Shown one piece after another: positions 4,606 to 6,240 of a DNA stretch of 6,240 bases. Numbering within the stretch: the first letter of the stretch is position 1; each line of letters opens with the position of its first letter. The translations under genes and the position numbers were made by a program. The notes below the pieces were generated by a model. The model ran no database searches, was not told the origin of the DNA, and saw nothing but the letters and a program-made list of their open reading frames with translations. The stretch lies in assembly GCA_021815285.1 (NCBI GenBank), contig JAKAHE010000122.1:1-6240 (forward strand). Direction: 5' to 3'. Source of the stretch: Nitrospirota bacterium. Its GTDB lineage: Bacteria; Nitrospirota; JACRHJ01.

Positions 4606-6240
4606 CTGTTTCTCAAGCCGGATTATGTTTTCCTTCTCTGTTACGAAATCCGTCGCGGGTTTGAGCGCAAGTCCCTCATAGGATTCCGCATCGACGGTTC
4701 TCCCGTTCGTGCGAAATATCGCTCCGCCGTCCCAGCGCGTGCAGAATACCTTCGCGCCGACGGCTTTCAAGTCGGCCACGGCTTCCGGAGACGGGGCCGG
4801 GTATGCCTTTATGTTCCCTTCCGATATAACCGCATATTCCGGCCTGACAGCCGCCGCGAACTCAGGCGACATCGCCGTCCTCCCTCCGTGGTGCGGGACC
4901 TTCAGGACGGTAGACTCAAGAGGCAGGGGCGGTCTTGCGTGGATCAGGGCATCCTCCGCCTCATCCTGTATGTCTGCTCCCAGGAGGAACGAGACCTTCC
5001 GGTATTTAACTCTTAATACCACTGAACGGTCGTTCTCCAGCCAGTAGACCGGCTTTCCGGCGTCCGCTACAGGACATGCGGCGTCGTTTAATACCTGGAA
5101 CTGCACGTTGTCGATGTTGAAGCTTCCACGTCCCCGGAATATTATACGGCGGATACCTTTTTTTATTGCAAGCGTCTGAATCTCCCTGTACGCATCCGAG
5201 CGGGACGCAAGGCCGGATTCCCATAGTTCGCCCACGTCGAAATTCCTGAAGATGTACACAAGCCCGTTCATGTGGTCGGGGTGCGGATGCGTGAGCAATA
5301 CCGCATCGAGCCTCCTTATCCCCCGGTTCCAGAGGTATGGCGCGACGACTGCCCTTCCCGGGTCGAGACCGGTAGAACCGGCAAAGTCCCTCCCGCCGCC
5401 GTCCACCAGGATGTTTTTCCCGTCCGGCAGGGACAAGAGACATGAATCTCCGTGCCCCACGTCGAGGAATGAAACCTCCATCTTCTTTTCGTGCGCCGGT
5501 AATGCAGGGAAAAAGCCGAGCGCCAGGAAAGCGGCGGCGCCCGCGGCTATGGCGGTTTCCTTTTTGCGGGCACTGGTAAAAATACCTGGCGGCATCTTTG
5601 CGCCGGATTCCGGCTGTCCGGATTTGTCGCGGGGTTTTCTGCGAATTAGAAACATGAACAGCATCGCATAAAATCCCAGGAGGAGCGGCAGCGCTGGCGC
5701 GGGCGGATGAAGGTTGGCGTGAGGCGCGGCTGCGAAGAACTCGACCATCTTATAAAATGCCCCGAACAGGAAAGAGATGGGGCCCTTAAGCGGCAGGACT
5801 GCTGACGGATGTACGGCGTATAAAATGGCCGACAGAAGTCCGAGCGGTGCAAGGATAAAGCCGGAAATGGGGATAAGGGCGATATTCGCGGGTATAGATA
5901 CCCACGAAAAGGAGTTGAAATCCTTGGCGACAAGCGGGGCAGTAGAGGCGAATACGGCAAGAGATGTCATAATGGCAATTAAGATTCGGCTTTTTATTCT
6001 CGAATAAGCGCCGTCGCCTCTTTTCCGTGCGTAATCTTTAATCCTGACGAAGGCAAGGGCCATGAACAGGACGGCGCAGTAGGAAAGCTGGAAGGAAATG
6101 GAGAACAGGGACGAGGGGTCTATAAAAAGCGCCAGCATGGCGGCGCCAGCCAGGACGTTCAGGCTGTCCCGCTCCCGGTCTAAAACAACGGACAAAAGAA
6201 AAACCGTAATCATAAGGACGGAACGCACAGTCGAGACATG
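4585..6240 (-). CDS. comEC: ComEC/Rec2 DNA-uptake channel, partial (N-terminus outside window)
   Basis: Inner-membrane channel that moves single-stranded DNA into the cytoplasm during natural transformation. The frame is open to base 6240, so the GTG at 6228 is internal. The 551 residues seen are the C-terminal part of a protein usually near 700-850. Residues 1-245 are hydrophobic, with several membrane segments of the Competence domain; early marks are VRSVLM (5-10) and FSISFQLSYCAVLFMA (46-61). After about 254 comes a metallo-beta-lactamase domain: FLDVGHGDSCLL (258-269), ILVDGG (277-282), LLTHPHPDH (315-323), LLGADI (419-424, Asp423) and VPHHGG (448-453). This is the DUF4131-Competence-MBL layout, with the first domain outside the window. 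The metal ligands look intact, consistent with a nuclease role proposed for the family. A tail of about 40 residues follows the domain. Ends at TAA inside the HAD gene. No other com gene is in view. Confidence 0.95.
   Translation of the reverse strand, partial: HVSTVRSVLMITVFLLSVVLDRERDSLNVLAGAAMLALFIDPSSLFSISFQLSYCAVLFMALAFVRIKDYARKRGDGAYSRIKSRILIAIMTSLAVFASTAPLVAKDFNSFSWVSIPANIALIPISGFILAPLGLLSAILYAVHPSAVLPLKGPISFLFGAFYKMVEFFAAAPHANLHPPAPALPLLLGFYAMLFMFLIRRKPRDKSGQPESGAKMPPGIFTSARKKETAIAAGAAAFLALGFFPALPAHEKKMEVSFLDVGHGDSCLLSLPDGKNILVDGGGRDFAGSTGLDPGRAVVAPYLWNRGIRRLDAVLLTHPHPDHMNGLVYIFRNFDVGELWESGLASRSDAYREIQTLAIKKGIRRIIFRGRGSFNIDNVQFQVLNDAACPVADAGKPVYWLENDRSVVLRVKYRKVSFLLGADIQDEAEDALIHARPPLPLESTVLKVPHHGGRTAMSPEFAAAVRPEYAVISEGNIKAYPAPSPEAVADLKAVGAKVFCTRWDGGAIFRTNGRTVDAESYEGLALKPATDFVTEKENIIRLEKQLSYNFL

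Noticed and set aside
4618..4627. CCGGATTATG, a second copy of the sequence at the HAD start (3933-3942)
   Set aside because: The 10-bp match falls inside the comEC coding region with unrelated flanks and only half of the palindrome, so it is best taken as chance.
6226..6228. GTG as the start of comEC
   Set aside because: The frame continues upstream to the window edge, and the residues at this point already match the middle of the Competence domain, so the true start lies outside.

Overview
The window comes from a bacterium with moderately high GC (about 55-60% by eye). It holds five protein genes in three transcription blocks. The content (bacterial-type AspRS, a GH57 glucan-branching-type enzyme paired with a DUF4912 protein, ComEC, and a 'TCATTGCGAG' dispersed repeat) fits a Gram-negative lineage such as Nitrospirota or Desulfobacterota. 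That placement rests on recalled gene and repeat distributions, not on a marker in the window, so it is weak.

Layout. (1) Positions 1-975, + strand: the C-terminal 324 residues of aspartyl-tRNA synthetase. (2) Positions 976-1092: a convergent intergenic region with an imperfect palindromic element bounded by 12-bp inverted repeats, and a weak candidate terminator. (3) Positions 1093-3798, - strand: a two-gene operon. The DUF4912 protein comes first, followed after a few bases by the GH57 enzyme. (4) Positions 3799-3939: a divergent control region with two readable sigma-70-type promoters back to back. One is TTGACA-N17-TATATT for the DUF4912/GH57 operon. The other is TTGCAA-N18-TATAAT for the HAD gene. 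(5) Positions 3940-4605, + strand: a HAD phosphatase resembling phosphoglycolate phosphatase. Its promoter puts the transcript start essentially on the ATG, so the mRNA looks leaderless, and a perfect 14-bp palindrome covers the -10 box and the start codon. (6) Positions 4585-6240, - strand: ComEC, the DNA-uptake channel, cut by the window edge and overlapping the HAD gene tail to tail by 21 bp.

The DUF4912/GH57 pair is the only clear functional unit: a predicted alpha-1,4-glucan branching enzyme made together with a protein of unknown function. The pair is a recurring neighbourhood as far as I recall, but the DUF4912 role is open. aspS, the HAD gene and comEC look like ordinary chromosomal genes without an obvious shared pathway. 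I see no mobile element, CRISPR array, tRNA or rRNA. The points most worth a second look are the leaderless HAD promoter with its palindrome, the DUF4912 protein, the dispersed repeat, and the start-site correction for the GH57 gene.
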